Assembly (NCBI RefSeq): GCF_000328705.1
Contig: NC_019673.1
Coordinates: 8,195,501 to 8,259,500, forward strand
Source: Saccharothrix espanaensis DSM 44229
GTDB lineage: Bacteria > Actinomycetota > Actinomycetes > Mycobacteriales > Pseudonocardiaceae
Reading direction: 5' to 3'
DNA length: 64,000 nt
This document shows, piece by piece, positions 1-8,676 of this stretch. Position numbers and translations under genes: made by a program. Every line of letters starts with the position of its first letter. Positions within the stretch are counted from its first letter, which is position 1. The notes under the pieces are model-generated. The model ran no database searches and was not told the origin of the DNA. It saw only the letters and a program-made list of their open reading frames with translations.

Positions 1-842
1 CGCCGGACCGCCCGCTGCTGGCGAGCCTGCTGCGCGCGCTGCCCGCCGGGCTCCTGCTGCTCGTGGTGGTCCGCCGACTGCCCACCGGCGACTGGTGGTG
101 GAAGTCGCTGGTACTGGGCGCGCTGAACATCGGCACGTTCCTGCCGCTGCTCTTCCTGGCCGCCTACCGGCTGCCGGGCGGCGTGGCCGCGACGGTCGGC
201 GCGGTCCAGCCGCTGGTCGTGGCCGGGCTCGCGGCCGGGTTCCTCGGGCAGCGGATCACGCTGCGGGTCGCGCTGGCGGCCATCGCCGGGGTCCTCGGGG
301 TGAGCCTGCTCGTGCTGCGGGCCAACGCGCAGCTCGACTGGCTGGGCGTGGCCGCGGCCCTCGGCGGCGCGGTCGTGATGGCCGCCGGGACCGTGCTGGG
401 CAAGCGCTGGGCGTCGCCGGCGCCGCTGCTGGCCACCACCGGCTGGCAGCTGGTGGCCGGCGGGCTGCTGCTCCTGCCGGTCACGTTCCTGGTGGAGGGC
501 CCGCCGCCGGCGCTGACCGGGGCCAACGTGGCCGGGTACGCGTACCTCGCGCTGATCGGCGCGGCGCTGTCCTACAGCCTGTGGTTCCGCGGCGTGAAGC
601 TGCTGGCGGCGACCGAGGTGACCTTCCTCGGCCTGCTCAGCCCGGTGGTCGCGACGACGGTCGGCTGGCTGGCGCTGGGCCAGGACTTGACGGTGGCGCA
701 GGTGCTGGGCGCCGTGATCGTGCTCGCCGCGCTGGTCGTGGCGCAGACCAAGGGGAGGAACAAGGATGAGGATCACCGTGTTCGGGGCGGCCGGGGGCGT
801 CGGCAGCCGGGTGGTGACCGAGGCGTCGCGGCGCGGGCATGA
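1..842 (+). CDS. EamA/DMT-family transporter, 5' end missing
   Basis: The reading frame is open from the first bases of the window, so this is the C-terminal part of a gene that begins upstream. It encodes about seven hydrophobic helices typical of the EamA (drug/metabolite transporter) family. The second EamA half is clear, with the late motif LALGQDLTVAQVLGAVIVLA. Such proteins are inner-membrane exporters of small metabolites; the substrate cannot be told. After the last helix the frame runs on into a charged Arg/Gly-rich tail because the stop (840-842) lies 77 nt inside the next gene. The true functional end is probably near the KGRNKDE stretch. Confidence 0.85.
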   Translation, partial: PDRPLLASLLRALPAGLLLLVVVRRLPTGDWWWKSLVLGALNIGTFLPLLFLAAYRLPGGVAATVGAVQPLVVAGLAAGFLGQRITLRVALAAIAGVLGVSLLVLRANAQLDWLGVAAALGGAVVMAAGTVLGKRWASPAPLLATTGWQLVAGGLLLLPVTFLVEGPPPALTGANVAGYAYLALIGAALSYSLWFRGVKLLAATEVTFLGLLSPVVATTVGWLALGQDLTVAQVLGAVIVLAALVVAQTKGRNKDEDHRVRGGRGRRQPGGDRGVAARA

Positions 843-1374
843 GGTCGTCGCGGTCTCGCGGTCGGTCCGCGACGGGTTCACCGTCGGGGACGCGGGCGTG
901 GCGGCGGACGTCACCCGGCTCAGCGCCGGCCGGGACGTCGTGATCGGCGCGACCCGGCCGGTCGACGGGCGGGAGCACGAGCTGGCGGCGACCGCCAAGG
1001 CCCTGCTCGACGGCGTGCGGCCGACCGGTGCGCGGCTGCTGCTGGTCGGCGGCGCGAGCAGCCTGACCCGGCCGGACGGGGTGCTGGTGCAGGACGCGCC
1101 GGACTTCCCGGCGTTCCTGCGGCCGATCGCGCTGGCCTGCACCGCGCAGCTCGACGTCGTCCGGGCCGAGTCCGAGGTGGACTGGACGTACCTGAGCCCG
1201 CCGATGTCGCTGGAACCCGGCACCCGCACCGGCGCGTACCGGCTCGGGCTCGACGGACTGGTGGTGGACGGGCAGGGGAACTCCGCGATCTCCCTGGAGG
1301 ACTTCGCGGTGGCCCTCCTGGACGAGGCCGAACGGCCCCGGCACAGCAGGAGCCGGTTCACCGTCGGCTACTGA
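766..1374 (+). CDS. NAD(P)-binding reductase, atypical SDR
   Basis: A 202-aa protein starting with a Rossmann fold: beta strand MRITVFGA followed by GGVGSRVVTEASRRGHEV, the glycine-rich dinucleotide loop of the NmrA/NAD(P)H-binding family. A later beta strand, ARLLLVGGASSL, is the usual family feature before the substrate-facing half. No SDR Tyr-x-x-x-Lys pair is evident, which is normal for this atypical group. The start ATG overlaps the 3' end of the EamA exporter frame by 77 nt, so the two are likely co-transcribed. Substrate unknown; probably a small NADPH-dependent reductase or NAD-responsive regulator. Confidence 0.85.
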   Translation: MRITVFGAAGGVGSRVVTEASRRGHEVVAVSRSVRDGFTVGDAGVAADVTRLSAGRDVVIGATRPVDGREHELAATAKALLDGVRPTGARLLLVGGASSLTRPDGVLVQDAPDFPAFLRPIALACTAQLDVVRAESEVDWTYLSPPMSLEPGTRTGAYRLGLDGLVVDGQGNSAISLEDFAVALLDEAERPRHSRSRFTVGY

Positions 1375-1413
1375 GGTGCGGGGTGGGCCCGGTGAGCCGG
1401 GCCCACCCTTTCG

Positions 1414-4020
1414 TCACGTCAGCTCGGAACACGTTCTGGCGTCGGGATCCCGGGCCGCCTTCGGCACCCACCGGACGTTCGCGAACGACGCCTGGAACGC
1501 GCCCTCGGTGTAGACGAGGAACGGCGTGTTGACGTTCTCCAGGTCCAGTCCTCGGGACGCGAAGCACGCCACCGGGATCTTCACCGTCGCCTTCGATCCC
1601 GCCGGCAGGCCGCCGAACAGGGTGGTGGCGTCGACTTCCGCCGAGCACGGGTACACGCAGTGCGCGCTCACCACCGTCCGCGCCGCCGGTGGCCGGTGCA
1701 CGACAACGTCGAACACCAAGGCCGCGTCGGCGTTGAGGTAGCCGCGCAGGTCGTTGCCGCCGGCCGGGTTCTGGAGGTAGAGCTGGCCCGTGCCCGTCCA
1801 CGTGGTCCTGAGCGCGTCACCCTGCACGTTCACGTCCGCCGGCCGCACGGTGATCGTGCTGTGCGCGGCCTCGCCGTCGGGACCGATTTCAGTGCCGCTC
1901 CAGTTGTCCGGCGACCCGATGAAACCCCTGTACGGCGCGATGTCCTGCCGGTTGAACAGCTCCAGGTCCTCGGTCGCGGTGCCACCACCGCCGTCGCCGG
2001 AACAACTGGCGGGAGCGGTCTCGTCCAGCTTGCCGACGCGCCCGGTCTGCCACGACCTCAGGCCGTAGCCCGGCTTGAACAGCGGGTCGTAGCCCGCTTG
2101 GCCGGGGTTGAGCGGCGTCTGGCACGCGCTGCGCGGCCACGAGTAGGACAGGGTGCCGGTGAAGCCCGGGTACGTGTGACGTCCGCGCACCAACAGGTCC
2201 GCGACGCCGCCGCCCTCGGTGCCGGGCAGCCACGACGCCACGAACGCGTCCGAGCGGTTCAGCTCCTTGTTGACGTGCAACGGCCGGCCGGACACGTACA
2301 CCGTCACGACCGGCGCGCCGCGACCCCGGACCTTGTCCAGCACCGCCAGGTCACGCGGGTACAGCTTCGCCGCCTCCAGACTGCGCCGGCCCAGGTCGCC
2401 GGTCCCTTCGGCGTACGGGGTTTCGCCGATCACCGCGATCACCGCGTCGAACCCCGCCGGGTCCACGTCACCGGTCTCGGAGAACACGACGTTCTGCGCT
2501 CCCAGCGCTTCGCGCAGCCCGCCGAGGATCGTGGTGCCGTTGGGGAAGTCCGCGTTGGTGTTCCCGGTGCCCTGCCAGGACAACGTCCAGCCGCCGGTCT
2601 GGTTCTGGAGGCTGTCCGCGCTCTTGCCGACCACCAACACCTTCGAGCGCGGCTTGAGCGGCAGCACCCGGTTGTCGTTCTTCACCAGCACCTGGGACTT
2701 GCGCACGGCCTCGCGGGCGAGTCTGCGCGCTTCCAACGCCTTCGCCGAGCCGGCGTGCTCCCGGGCGGAGGGCTTCGCACCGTCCAGCACACCCGCGCGC
2801 AGCTTGACGCGCAGGATCCGGGTCACCGCGTCATCGATGCGGGACAACGGGATCTGCCCGCTCTCGACCTGGGCGACAGTGTTGGCGATGAACGCCTTCC
2901 AGTCGTTGGGGACCATCACCACGTCGATGCCGGCGTTGATCGCCTGCGGGCAGCCGGCGTTCGTGCAGCCGGGGACCTGGCCGATGCCGTTCCAGTCCGA
3001 CACCACCAGGCCGTCGAACCCGATCTTGCCCTTGAGGATGTCGTTCACGGCGAGCTTGCTGCCGTGCAGCTTGCCCTCCTTGATGCCGAGGTCGGCGTTT
3101 GTCCAGCTGTTGAACGACACCATGACGGTCTGCGCGCCGGCCGCCAGTGCGCCGTAGTAGCCCTGGCCGTGCAGGTTGATCATCTCGGCGGTGGAGGACG
3201 GCGTGACGCCCTGGTCCTTGCCGCCGAGCGTGCCGCCGTCGCCGATGAAGTGCTTGGCGGTGGCCAGCACGTCCACCCGGCGGCGACCGTCGCCCTGCAA
3301 GCCACGCACGGCCTCGTAGCCGTAGGCGCGGGTGATCCTCGGGTCTTCGGAGAAGCCCTCGTACGTGCGGCCCCAGCGGTCGTCGCGGACCACGGCGAGG
3401 GTCGGCGCGAACGCCCAGTCCTGGCCGGTGGCGCGGATCTGCTCGGCGGTGGCCTCACTGACGTCGCGGACCAGGCAGGGGTCGTGCGCCGCGCCCAGAC
3501 CGATGTTGTGCGGGAAGACCGTTGCGCCGTAGACGTTGTTGTTGCCGTGCACGGCGTCGATGCCCCACAGCACGGGGATCTTCGCGCGGGTGGCCTTCGA
3601 GGCGTCCCAGTAGGCGTCGGCGAGCGACAGCCAGTCGCGCACGGCGGCGTGCTTGTCGCGGTCGGGCCAGGAGCCGCCGCCGTTGAGGACGCTGCCGATG
3701 CCGTACTGGCGGACCTCGTCCGGGGTGATGGCGGCGATCTCGGGCTGGGTCATGTGGCCGACCTTCTCGGCCAGGGTCAGGGAGCCGACGATCTTCGCGA
3801 TCCGCCGCTCGTCGGCGGGGTCGCCGTGGACGCGGCTGCGGACCCGTGGCCAGTCGGCGTAGGTCGGCAGGGTCGGCTCGATCCGGGCGCAGCCGTGGTC
3901 GGTGCGGGGTTCGCCGACCACCACCGGTCGGGTCGGCGAGGGGTCCGCGCCCGCGATCCCGGTGGTCAGACCGGTGGCGAGCAGCACGGCGAGTGCGGTA
4001 CCCAGGTGTCTGCGGGACAT
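1414..4020 (-). CDS. Secreted glycoside hydrolase family 3 beta-glucosidase (ExoP-type)
   Basis: An 868-aa protein that hydrolyses terminal beta-linked glucose from cello-oligosaccharides or related glucans outside the cell (family knowledge). Residues 1-26 form a Sec signal peptide (SRRH, hydrophobic ALAVLLATGLTTGIAGA). The GH3 N-terminal barrel covers about 60-390, with KHF-type binding motif at 256-258 and the nucleophile Asp342 in VVSDW. The GH3 C-terminal alpha/beta sandwich follows, then a C-terminal galactose-binding-like ExoP domain (about 690-868). This start was chosen because it gives the signal peptide; the frame stays open upstream without homology. A CebR-like box sits 84-97 bp upstream, so cellobiose-type induction is likely. 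Confidence 0.93.
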   Translation of the reverse strand: MSRRHLGTALAVLLATGLTTGIAGADPSPTRPVVVGEPRTDHGCARIEPTLPTYADWPRVRSRVHGDPADERRIAKIVGSLTLAEKVGHMTQPEIAAITPDEVRQYGIGSVLNGGGSWPDRDKHAAVRDWLSLADAYWDASKATRAKIPVLWGIDAVHGNNNVYGATVFPHNIGLGAAHDPCLVRDVSEATAEQIRATGQDWAFAPTLAVVRDDRWGRTYEGFSEDPRITRAYGYEAVRGLQGDGRRRVDVLATAKHFIGDGGTLGGKDQGVTPSSTAEMINLHGQGYYGALAAGAQTVMVSFNSWTNADLGIKEGKLHGSKLAVNDILKGKIGFDGLVVSDWNGIGQVPGCTNAGCPQAINAGIDVVMVPNDWKAFIANTVAQVESGQIPLSRIDDAVTRILRVKLRAGVLDGAKPSAREHAGSAKALEARRLAREAVRKSQVLVKNDNRVLPLKPRSKVLVVGKSADSLQNQTGGWTLSWQGTGNTNADFPNGTTILGGLREALGAQNVVFSETGDVDPAGFDAVIAVIGETPYAEGTGDLGRRSLEAAKLYPRDLAVLDKVRGRGAPVVTVYVSGRPLHVNKELNRSDAFVASWLPGTEGGGVADLLVRGRHTYPGFTGTLSYSWPRSACQTPLNPGQAGYDPLFKPGYGLRSWQTGRVGKLDETAPASCSGDGGGGTATEDLELFNRQDIAPYRGFIGSPDNWSGTEIGPDGEAAHSTITVRPADVNVQGDALRTTWTGTGQLYLQNPAGGNDLRGYLNADAALVFDVVVHRPPAARTVVSAHCVYPCSAEVDATTLFGGLPAGSKATVKIPVACFASRGLDLENVNTPFLVYTEGAFQASFANVRWVPKAARDPDARTCSELT

Positions 4021-4103
4021 CTGCTGATCCGTTCGTCGGCGGAGGGCGGCGGCGGGTTCCCGCCGATCCTGACCGGGCGGCGGTGGGCCGGTCAAGACTT
4101 TCG

Positions 4104-4117
4104 TGAGAGCGCTTCCG
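4104..4117. promoter_or_regulatory. CebR-like operator upstream of GH3 gene
   Basis: The 14-mer TGAGAGCGCTTCCG matches 11 of 14 positions of the palindrome TGGGAGCGCTCCCA bound by the LacI-family cellobiose repressor CebR in streptomycetes. It lies 84-97 bp upstream of the beta-glucosidase start, a sensible operator position. CebR control of beta-glucosidase genes is established in Streptomyces; its use here is inferred. Confidence 0.5.
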
Positions 4118-4218
4118 TGCAGGTCGGGCCGCTGCTCCGGTCGGCGGACAAAGCCGCCGCACGACGCGGACCGGCACACTGGGCGCAACACAGGTCTCCC
4201 AGGCGGGCACGAACGGGC

Positions 4219-4806
4219 ATGACGACCGAAGACGACCGCGCGCTGTGGGCCCGCGCCGCGGCCGGCAGCGGCGCCGCGTTCGGCGTGCTGTTCGACCGGC
4301 ACGCCAAGGCGGTGTACAACCACTGCTTCCGGCTCACCGCGTCGTGGTCCGCCGCCGAGGACCACCTCCAGTCCACGTTCCTGCTGGCGTGGCGCAAGCG
4401 GACCCGGCTGCACCTGGAGAACGAGTCGGCGCTGCCGTGGCTGCTCGCCGTGGCCACCAACGTGGTGCGCAACGAGCGGCGCACGTTCGCGCGCAGGCTG
4501 CGGCTGGCCGGCCGCGTGCCCGCCGAGCCGCCCGTGCCCGACCACGCCGACCGGGTCGCCGACCGCGTGGACGACCAGCGGCGGATGGCCGTGCTGCTGG
4601 CCGCCGTCGAACGGCTGCCGCGCGGCGAGCGCGAGGCGCTGGCGCTGTGCGTGTGGTCGGGCGTCTCGTACGCCGACGCCGCCGCCGTGCTCGGCATCGC
4701 CGAGGGCAGCGTGCGGGCGCGGGTCAGCAGGGCCAAGTCCCGGCTGACGACGCTGCTCGGCACGCGTCCCGTCCCGCTGACCCCGCTCGCCGTGGAGGAC
4801 CGATGA
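4219..4806 (+). CDS. RNA polymerase sigma factor, sigma-70 (ECF) family
   Basis: A 195-aa ECF sigma factor. Region 2 spans about 10-85 (GAAFGVLFDRHAKAVYNHCF and the DHLQSTFLLAWRKR recognition segment); region 4 spans about 118-175 with helix-turn-helix ALCVWSGVSYADAAAVLGIAEGSVRARVSRAKS. It would direct core RNA polymerase to a small regulon. The ATG at 4219 was chosen because it gives the normal family length; the frame stays open far upstream as antisense of the GH3 gene. Its stop overlaps the next ATG (ATGA), so it is coupled to a membrane protein that may sense the signal. Confidence 0.9.
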   Translation: MTTEDDRALWARAAAGSGAAFGVLFDRHAKAVYNHCFRLTASWSAAEDHLQSTFLLAWRKRTRLHLENESALPWLLAVATNVVRNERRTFARRLRLAGRVPAEPPVPDHADRVADRVDDQRRMAVLLAAVERLPRGEREALALCVWSGVSYADAAAVLGIAEGSVRARVSRAKSRLTTLLGTRPVPLTPLAVEDR

Positions 4807-5636
4807 CCACCGCCCCGCCCCCCGCCCGCGACCTGCCGCCCGGCCGGCACAGCGCGATCCGGGACGAGATCGGGCGCGCGATCACCGGGCCACGGCCGTT
4901 CCGGTACGCGCCGCTGGTGGCCGCCGCCGGCGTGGTGGCCCTGGCCCTCGGCCTGTCGGTGCTCGCGCCGTGGCAGGCACGCGACACCGCCGGCCCGGCG
5001 GACAGCGCGCCCACGGCCGACATGTCGGACCTGACGCCGCAGCGCATCGCGGAGATCGAGGCCGGCTGCGCGGAGTCGGCGATGGTCGACCAGCAGGCGA
5101 GGCTCTACCAGTACCGTGAGGACCGGGCGGGCAAGTACGCGCTGCTGTTCACCCCCGACTACCTGCTCCCGTGCGCCGTGGACGACTGGCACGCGCCGTT
5201 CAACTCCCCCGTCCTGAACCTCTCCGCGCTCGACTGGCTGCCCGGCCACTTCTCGGTGGACCACACCGGTGGCCTGGGCGGCGGGGAGGCACCCGGCGTC
5301 CGGCCGGTGCGGCCGGGTCGGGCGGGGTGGCGGGTGGCCGCCGGCCGGGTCGACGCCGAGGTGGCCAGGGTGACGTACAGCTTCGCGGGCACGACCGTCG
5401 ACGCCACCGTCGTCAACGGCACCTACCTGGCCCGCATCGTGTACCCGCCGCAGTGGGCGCTCCCGTACGACGGCACCACCGGCGAAGTCCGCGCGTACGA
5501 CAAGAACGGCAAGGTGCTCGGTACCAGCCTCGACATCAAGCGGCAGTGCTACCTGAGGCCGGACGGGGCCGTCGTGTACGGCGGCCAGTTCTCCTCCGAC
5601 CCGTCGACGTGCCTGCCGGCCGTGCCGTGGCGGTAG
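4803..5636 (+). CDS. Membrane-anchored hypothetical protein coupled to ECF sigma factor
   Basis: A 277-aa protein beginning inside the stop codon of the sigma-factor gene (ATGA overlap). It has a short Pro-rich cytoplasmic N-terminus (about 1-40), one membrane helix (YAPLVAAAGVVALALGLSVL, about 38-58) and a long extracytoplasmic domain of unrecognised fold with three cysteines. This layout is the usual one for proteins encoded after actinobacterial ECF sigma factors, often acting as anti-sigma factors or sensors. No zinc-binding anti-sigma motif (HxxxCxxC) is visible, so an anti-sigma role is only inferred from position. Confidence 0.8.
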   Translation: MTTAPPPARDLPPGRHSAIRDEIGRAITGPRPFRYAPLVAAAGVVALALGLSVLAPWQARDTAGPADSAPTADMSDLTPQRIAEIEAGCAESAMVDQQARLYQYREDRAGKYALLFTPDYLLPCAVDDWHAPFNSPVLNLSALDWLPGHFSVDHTGGLGGGEAPGVRPVRPGRAGWRVAAGRVDAEVARVTYSFAGTTVDATVVNGTYLARIVYPPQWALPYDGTTGEVRAYDKNGKVLGTSLDIKRQCYLRPDGAVVYGGQFSSDPSTCLPAVPWR

Positions 5637-5637
5637 G

Positions 5638-6093
5638 TCAGGCGGGCGGGCGTCCGCCGATCCCCCGGTACGGCATCGTCTGGCTGTAGACGATGTTCGT
5701 GGTGGTGCTGCCGAACGCCGTCAGGTCGTTGACCACCTTCTCCAGGTGCGCCATCGAGCCGGCGGCGACCTTGAGGGTGTAGCAGTCCTCGCCCGTGGTG
5801 CGCAGGCACTCCAGGATCTCCGACCGCTCGGCGAGCAGCGCGTGCAGCGGCTCGTGCCGGTTGCCGGGGTACTTGAGGCGCACCACGGCGAGCACGCCGT
5901 AGCCGACCTTGTCCAGGTCGACGGTGGCGCGGTACCCGCTGATCACGCCGGCCTGCTCCAGCCGCTTGACCCGCTCGGTCGTCGCCGACGCGCTGAGGTT
6001 GACCCGGCGACCCAGCTCGGTGAGCGCGATCCGGCCGTCCTGCTGCAACTCGGCCAGGATCGCCCAGTCCGTCGCGTCCAGGGTCTCGGTCAT
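5638..6093 (-). CDS. Lrp/AsnC-family transcriptional regulator
   Basis: A 151-aa regulator. The N-terminal winged helix (about 5-55: ILAELQQDGRIALTELGRRV, then NLSASATTERVKRLEQAGVI) is the standard AsnC DNA-binding unit. The C-terminal RAM domain (about 65-145) binds amino acids and forms oligomers; it contains ECLRTTGEDCYTLKVAAGS, the ligand-loop region. It is divergent from the LLM oxidoreductase at 6187 with a 93-bp gap, so it probably controls that gene and itself. The ligand is unknown. Confidence 0.93.
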   Translation of the reverse strand: MTETLDATDWAILAELQQDGRIALTELGRRVNLSASATTERVKRLEQAGVISGYRATVDLDKVGYGVLAVVRLKYPGNRHEPLHALLAERSEILECLRTTGEDCYTLKVAAGSMAHLEKVVNDLTAFGSTTTNIVYSQTMPYRGIGGRPPA

Positions 6094-6173
6094 CCGGCCA
6101 ATCTACCGGGGAATCCACGGCGCGAGCCGGTCGATGCCGCGAGGAACCTCTTCAAGGTTGCCGGTCCGGGACC

Positions 6174-6179
6174 TAGCCT
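6174..6179 (+). promoter_or_regulatory. -10 box of probable leaderless transcript
   Basis: TAGCCT fits the actinobacterial -10 pattern TANNNT and ends 7 nt before the GTG start of the LLM oxidoreductase. No Shine-Dalgarno sequence precedes that GTG, so transcription probably starts at or next to the start codon. Confidence 0.45.
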
Positions 6180-6186
6180 TGGACGC

Positions 6187-7017
6187 GTGTTGATCGGTGT
6201 GAACGTCCCCAACTTCGGCCCCGGCACGTCCCCGGCGGTGCTGCGCGACTGGGCGCGGACCGTGGAGGGGCTGGGGTTCGACCTGCTGATGGTGTCCGAC
6301 CACCTGGCGGTCACCCCCGACGTCGCGGAGCAGTACCCCGCGCCCTTCTACGAGCCGTTCACGACGCTGTCGTGGCTGGCCGGCGTGACCGAGCGGATCT
6401 CGTTGGGCACCACGGTGCTGATCGCGCCGTACCGGCACCCGCTGCTGGTCGCCCGGATGGCGGCGAACCTGCACCAGCTCAGCGGCGGGCGGTTCGTGCT
6501 CGGGGTCGGCGTCGGGTGGGCGCGCCAGGAGTTCGAGGCGCTCGGCGTGCCCTTCCGGCAGCGCGGGAAGCTGACCGACGAACTGCTCGTGGCGCTCCGG
6601 GAGGCGTGGCGGGACGAGGCCGACTACGGTCCGGGGCGGATCCCGATCTGGGTCGGCGGGCACAGCGACGGCGCTCTGCGACGGGCCGTGCGGCACGGCG
6701 ACGCGTGGCACAGCCTGCGGTTGACGCCTGCCGCGTGGCGGGAATCGTTGTCCCGCTTGGCGGAGATCGCCGAACAAGAGGAGAAACCGTTGCCCGCGTT
6801 GACTCCGCGCATCCTGCTGCGGATCACCGATCGCCCGCTCGCGGAACGCCGGATGGGCGAGGGCGATGTCGGGCAGGTGGTCGGCGACCTCGTGTCGTTG
6901 CGCGAGCAGGGCGCGCACGCGGTCGTGCTGGACCCGTTCGTCGGCGACCCGGCCGAGACGCTGGACCCGGAAGTGGCGTGGCACGCGCTCGCCACCGTGC
7001 GAAAGGAATTCCGTTGA
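6187..7017 (+). CDS. LLM-class F420-dependent oxidoreductase
   Basis: A 276-aa luciferase-like monooxygenase fold protein (TIM barrel). Diagnostic segments are FDLLMVSDHLAV (about 35-46), the ISLGTTVLIAPYRHP strand-loop and the LSGGRFVLGVGVGW loop that cradles the deazaflavin/flavin phosphate. Length and sequence fit the F420-dependent TIGR03619-like group rather than FMN monooxygenases. The GTG at 6187 is chosen for the conserved N-terminus LIGVNVPNFG; a TTG follows directly. The deaminase gene overlaps its stop (TTGA), so both form one operon next to the divergent Lrp regulator. Substrate unknown. Confidence 0.9.
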   Translation: MLIGVNVPNFGPGTSPAVLRDWARTVEGLGFDLLMVSDHLAVTPDVAEQYPAPFYEPFTTLSWLAGVTERISLGTTVLIAPYRHPLLVARMAANLHQLSGGRFVLGVGVGWARQEFEALGVPFRQRGKLTDELLVALREAWRDEADYGPGRIPIWVGGHSDGALRRAVRHGDAWHSLRLTPAAWRESLSRLAEIAEQEEKPLPALTPRILLRITDRPLAERRMGEGDVGQVVGDLVSLREQGAHAVVLDPFVGDPAETLDPEVAWHALATVRKEFR

Positions 7018-7430
7018 ACGAGCAGCACTTGCGGCGCGCGATCGCGCTGGCCACCGAGGCCCGCGCGGGCGGCAACCCACCGTTCGGCTCGCTCCTGGTC
7101 GGGCCGGACGGGGCGGTGCTGGCCGAGGAGCGCAACAGCAGCCTCAGCGACGGCGACATCACCGCCCACCCGGAGCTGAAGCTGGCCCGGTGGGCGGCCC
7201 GCGAGCTGTCGCCCGAGGTCGCCGCCGGGACGACGATGTACACCAGCTGCGAGCCGTGCGGCATGTGCGCGGGGGCGCTGGCGCGGTCCGGGCTCGGGCA
7301 CGTGGTGTTCGCCCTGTCCGCCGAGCAGCTCAACGGCCTCAAGACCGGCGGCGGGTTCGCGGACGTGCCGACCGAGGGCCCGGCGCTCTACGACGAGGCC
7401 GCCGCCGCGGTGGCGGGCTACTACCCCTAG
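7014..7430 (+). CDS. Nucleoside/cytidine-type deaminase
   Basis: A 138-aa zinc deaminase of the CMP/dCMP-guanine deaminase superfamily. The zinc site is visible: ITAHPE supplies the His ligand and the catalytic Glu, and TSCEPCGMC supplies the two Cys ligands (PCxxC). It would hydrolytically deaminate a purine or pyrimidine base or nucleoside in the cytoplasm. Translation likely begins at the TTG that overlaps the LLM oxidoreductase stop, so the two are translationally coupled. The exact substrate is not deducible. Confidence 0.9.
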   Translation: MNEQHLRRAIALATEARAGGNPPFGSLLVGPDGAVLAEERNSSLSDGDITAHPELKLARWAARELSPEVAAGTTMYTSCEPCGMCAGALARSGLGHVVFALSAEQLNGLKTGGGFADVPTEGPALYDEAAAAVAGYYP

Positions 7431-7893
7431 ACGGGCAAGGCCGCGGTGCGGGTGGTGTCCGGGCGTGGAATAACCGGCGACAAGTGCAACTATTCCACGC
7501 CGGACCGGACCCGGCACACTCCGCGACGCCATTCAGGTCGCAGGCGGATAACGAGACGCGGTCAATGTGGTGAACCAGAGCCTTGTGTATCGACAAACGC
7601 TACTGTTGTCGGGATCAAGCCCGTTTCCCGCGATCACGTGACGTGTCGGACCACGATCGAGTTCACCTGCAGGGGCGACGTTGCTCAAGGCGGAAGTCCC
7701 CGGACGGGGGAATTGGTCTGCACAAAGCGATCGTTCTCGGCATCCGGAAAGAATCCGTCGGTATCCACCACTCGGCGGAATGAGACGGGTCAGCCGAACG
7801 GCTTCGATGACCGTCGGACCGCATTCTGACGGGTGCATTCCGCGAAAGCGCTGCCACCATGTCCCTCGACGGCGGGGAAGGCGGGGATACCGG
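7431..7893. other. Intergenic region with inverted repeat
   Basis: This 463-bp gap is less GC-rich than its surroundings and shows no convincing coding sequence on either strand. It holds a perfect 10-bp inverted repeat, gcgtggaata (7463-7472) and tattccacgc (7491-7500), with an 18-nt spacer, just after the deaminase. The repeat has no T-run, so it may be a weak terminator or an operator. The rest probably contains the promoter of the ESX locus that follows. Confidence 0.5.
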
Positions 7894-8676
7894 GTGACGA
7901 CGGGGATGGTGTGCTCATTCGCCGAACTCGACGCGCTCGGCGAAGCCCTGGGCCTCGACGTCCGGCGGTTCCCGTTCGCCATCGGCCACCACGGGTCGAC
8001 CCGGGAGGAACGGCTCGCCGTGGTGGCGCGGGCGCACCGCGACCTGGCCGACCGGGGCCTGGTGCGCGGCGCGGAGTTCGCGCCCGAACTCGTGGCCACC
8101 CTGCGCCTGTTCGCCACCGGCCCGGTGACGGCGGCCCTGGTCGGCACGGTGGGCGAACAGCGCCCGCTGGCGCTGGCCGTGCTGGACGACCGGGCGGCGC
8201 TGCTCGCCGTGGGCGGCGACGCGTCCGTCACGTTCCACCGCCGGCACCCGGACACCGCGCTGGACGCGTTGGTCGGTCTGCTGCCCGAGGTCCGCCCGGG
8301 ACCGGGCGCGTCGGTGACCGTGACCGACCCGGCGGCACCGCGCCGGACCCCGGACGAGGACTTCTCCGACTTCCGCTTCACCCGCGCGCTGCGCCCGGCC
8401 GCACCCTCGGCGCGGGCGGCCGTCGAGGAGGTCCTGCGCCGGCCCAGGCTCGGCGCGGGCTACTTCGCGGTGACCGCGGCCGGCGCGGACCGGGGCACGC
8501 TCGGCTTCCTCGACACCGACGCCGGCGGGTACGCGATCGTCCCGGGTCCGGTCGAGGGCGGCGCGCCGTCGGCCACCTGCACCCCGGCCGACCGGCCCGC
8601 GCTCGCCCGGCACCTGTCCCGACTGGCCACGACCGGACCCGAGGTCCTCCGGGAAGGGAGATCACCATGGCGGTAG
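7894..8676 (+). CDS. EspG-family type VII secretion chaperone (locus 1)
   Basis: A 260-aa protein of the ESX secretion-associated EspG family, cytosolic chaperones that bind PPE proteins and hand them to the type VII system. Family landmarks are the N-terminal AELDALGEALGL helix, the central beta sheet with PLALAVLDDRAALLAVGGD, and the C-terminal RRPRLGAGYFAVTAA...GTLGFLDTD segment (about 185-225). GTG 7894 has a GGGGA ribosome site 6 nt upstream; an ATG at 7906 is an alternative. It opens a four-gene run with a PE-like protein (10-nt overlap), a DUF3558 lipoprotein and a PPE-like protein, its likely client. Confidence 0.85.
   Translation: MTTGMVCSFAELDALGEALGLDVRRFPFAIGHHGSTREERLAVVARAHRDLADRGLVRGAEFAPELVATLRLFATGPVTAALVGTVGEQRPLALAVLDDRAALLAVGGDASVTFHRRHPDTALDALVGLLPEVRPGPGASVTVTDPAAPRRTPDEDFSDFRFTRALRPAAPSARAAVEEVLRRPRLGAGYFAVTAAGADRGTLGFLDTDAGGYAIVPGPVEGGAPSATCTPADRPALARHLSRLATTGPEVLREGRSPWR

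Noticed and set aside
1660-4806. A very long open plus-strand frame antisense to the GH3 gene
   Set aside because: It is the mirror of a high-GC gene on the minus strand; only its last 196 codons (the sigma factor from 4219) have family features.
7446-7829. 127-codon plus frame before the ESX locus
   Set aside because: Composition lacks the third-position GC bias of neighbouring genes and no ribosome site is visible.
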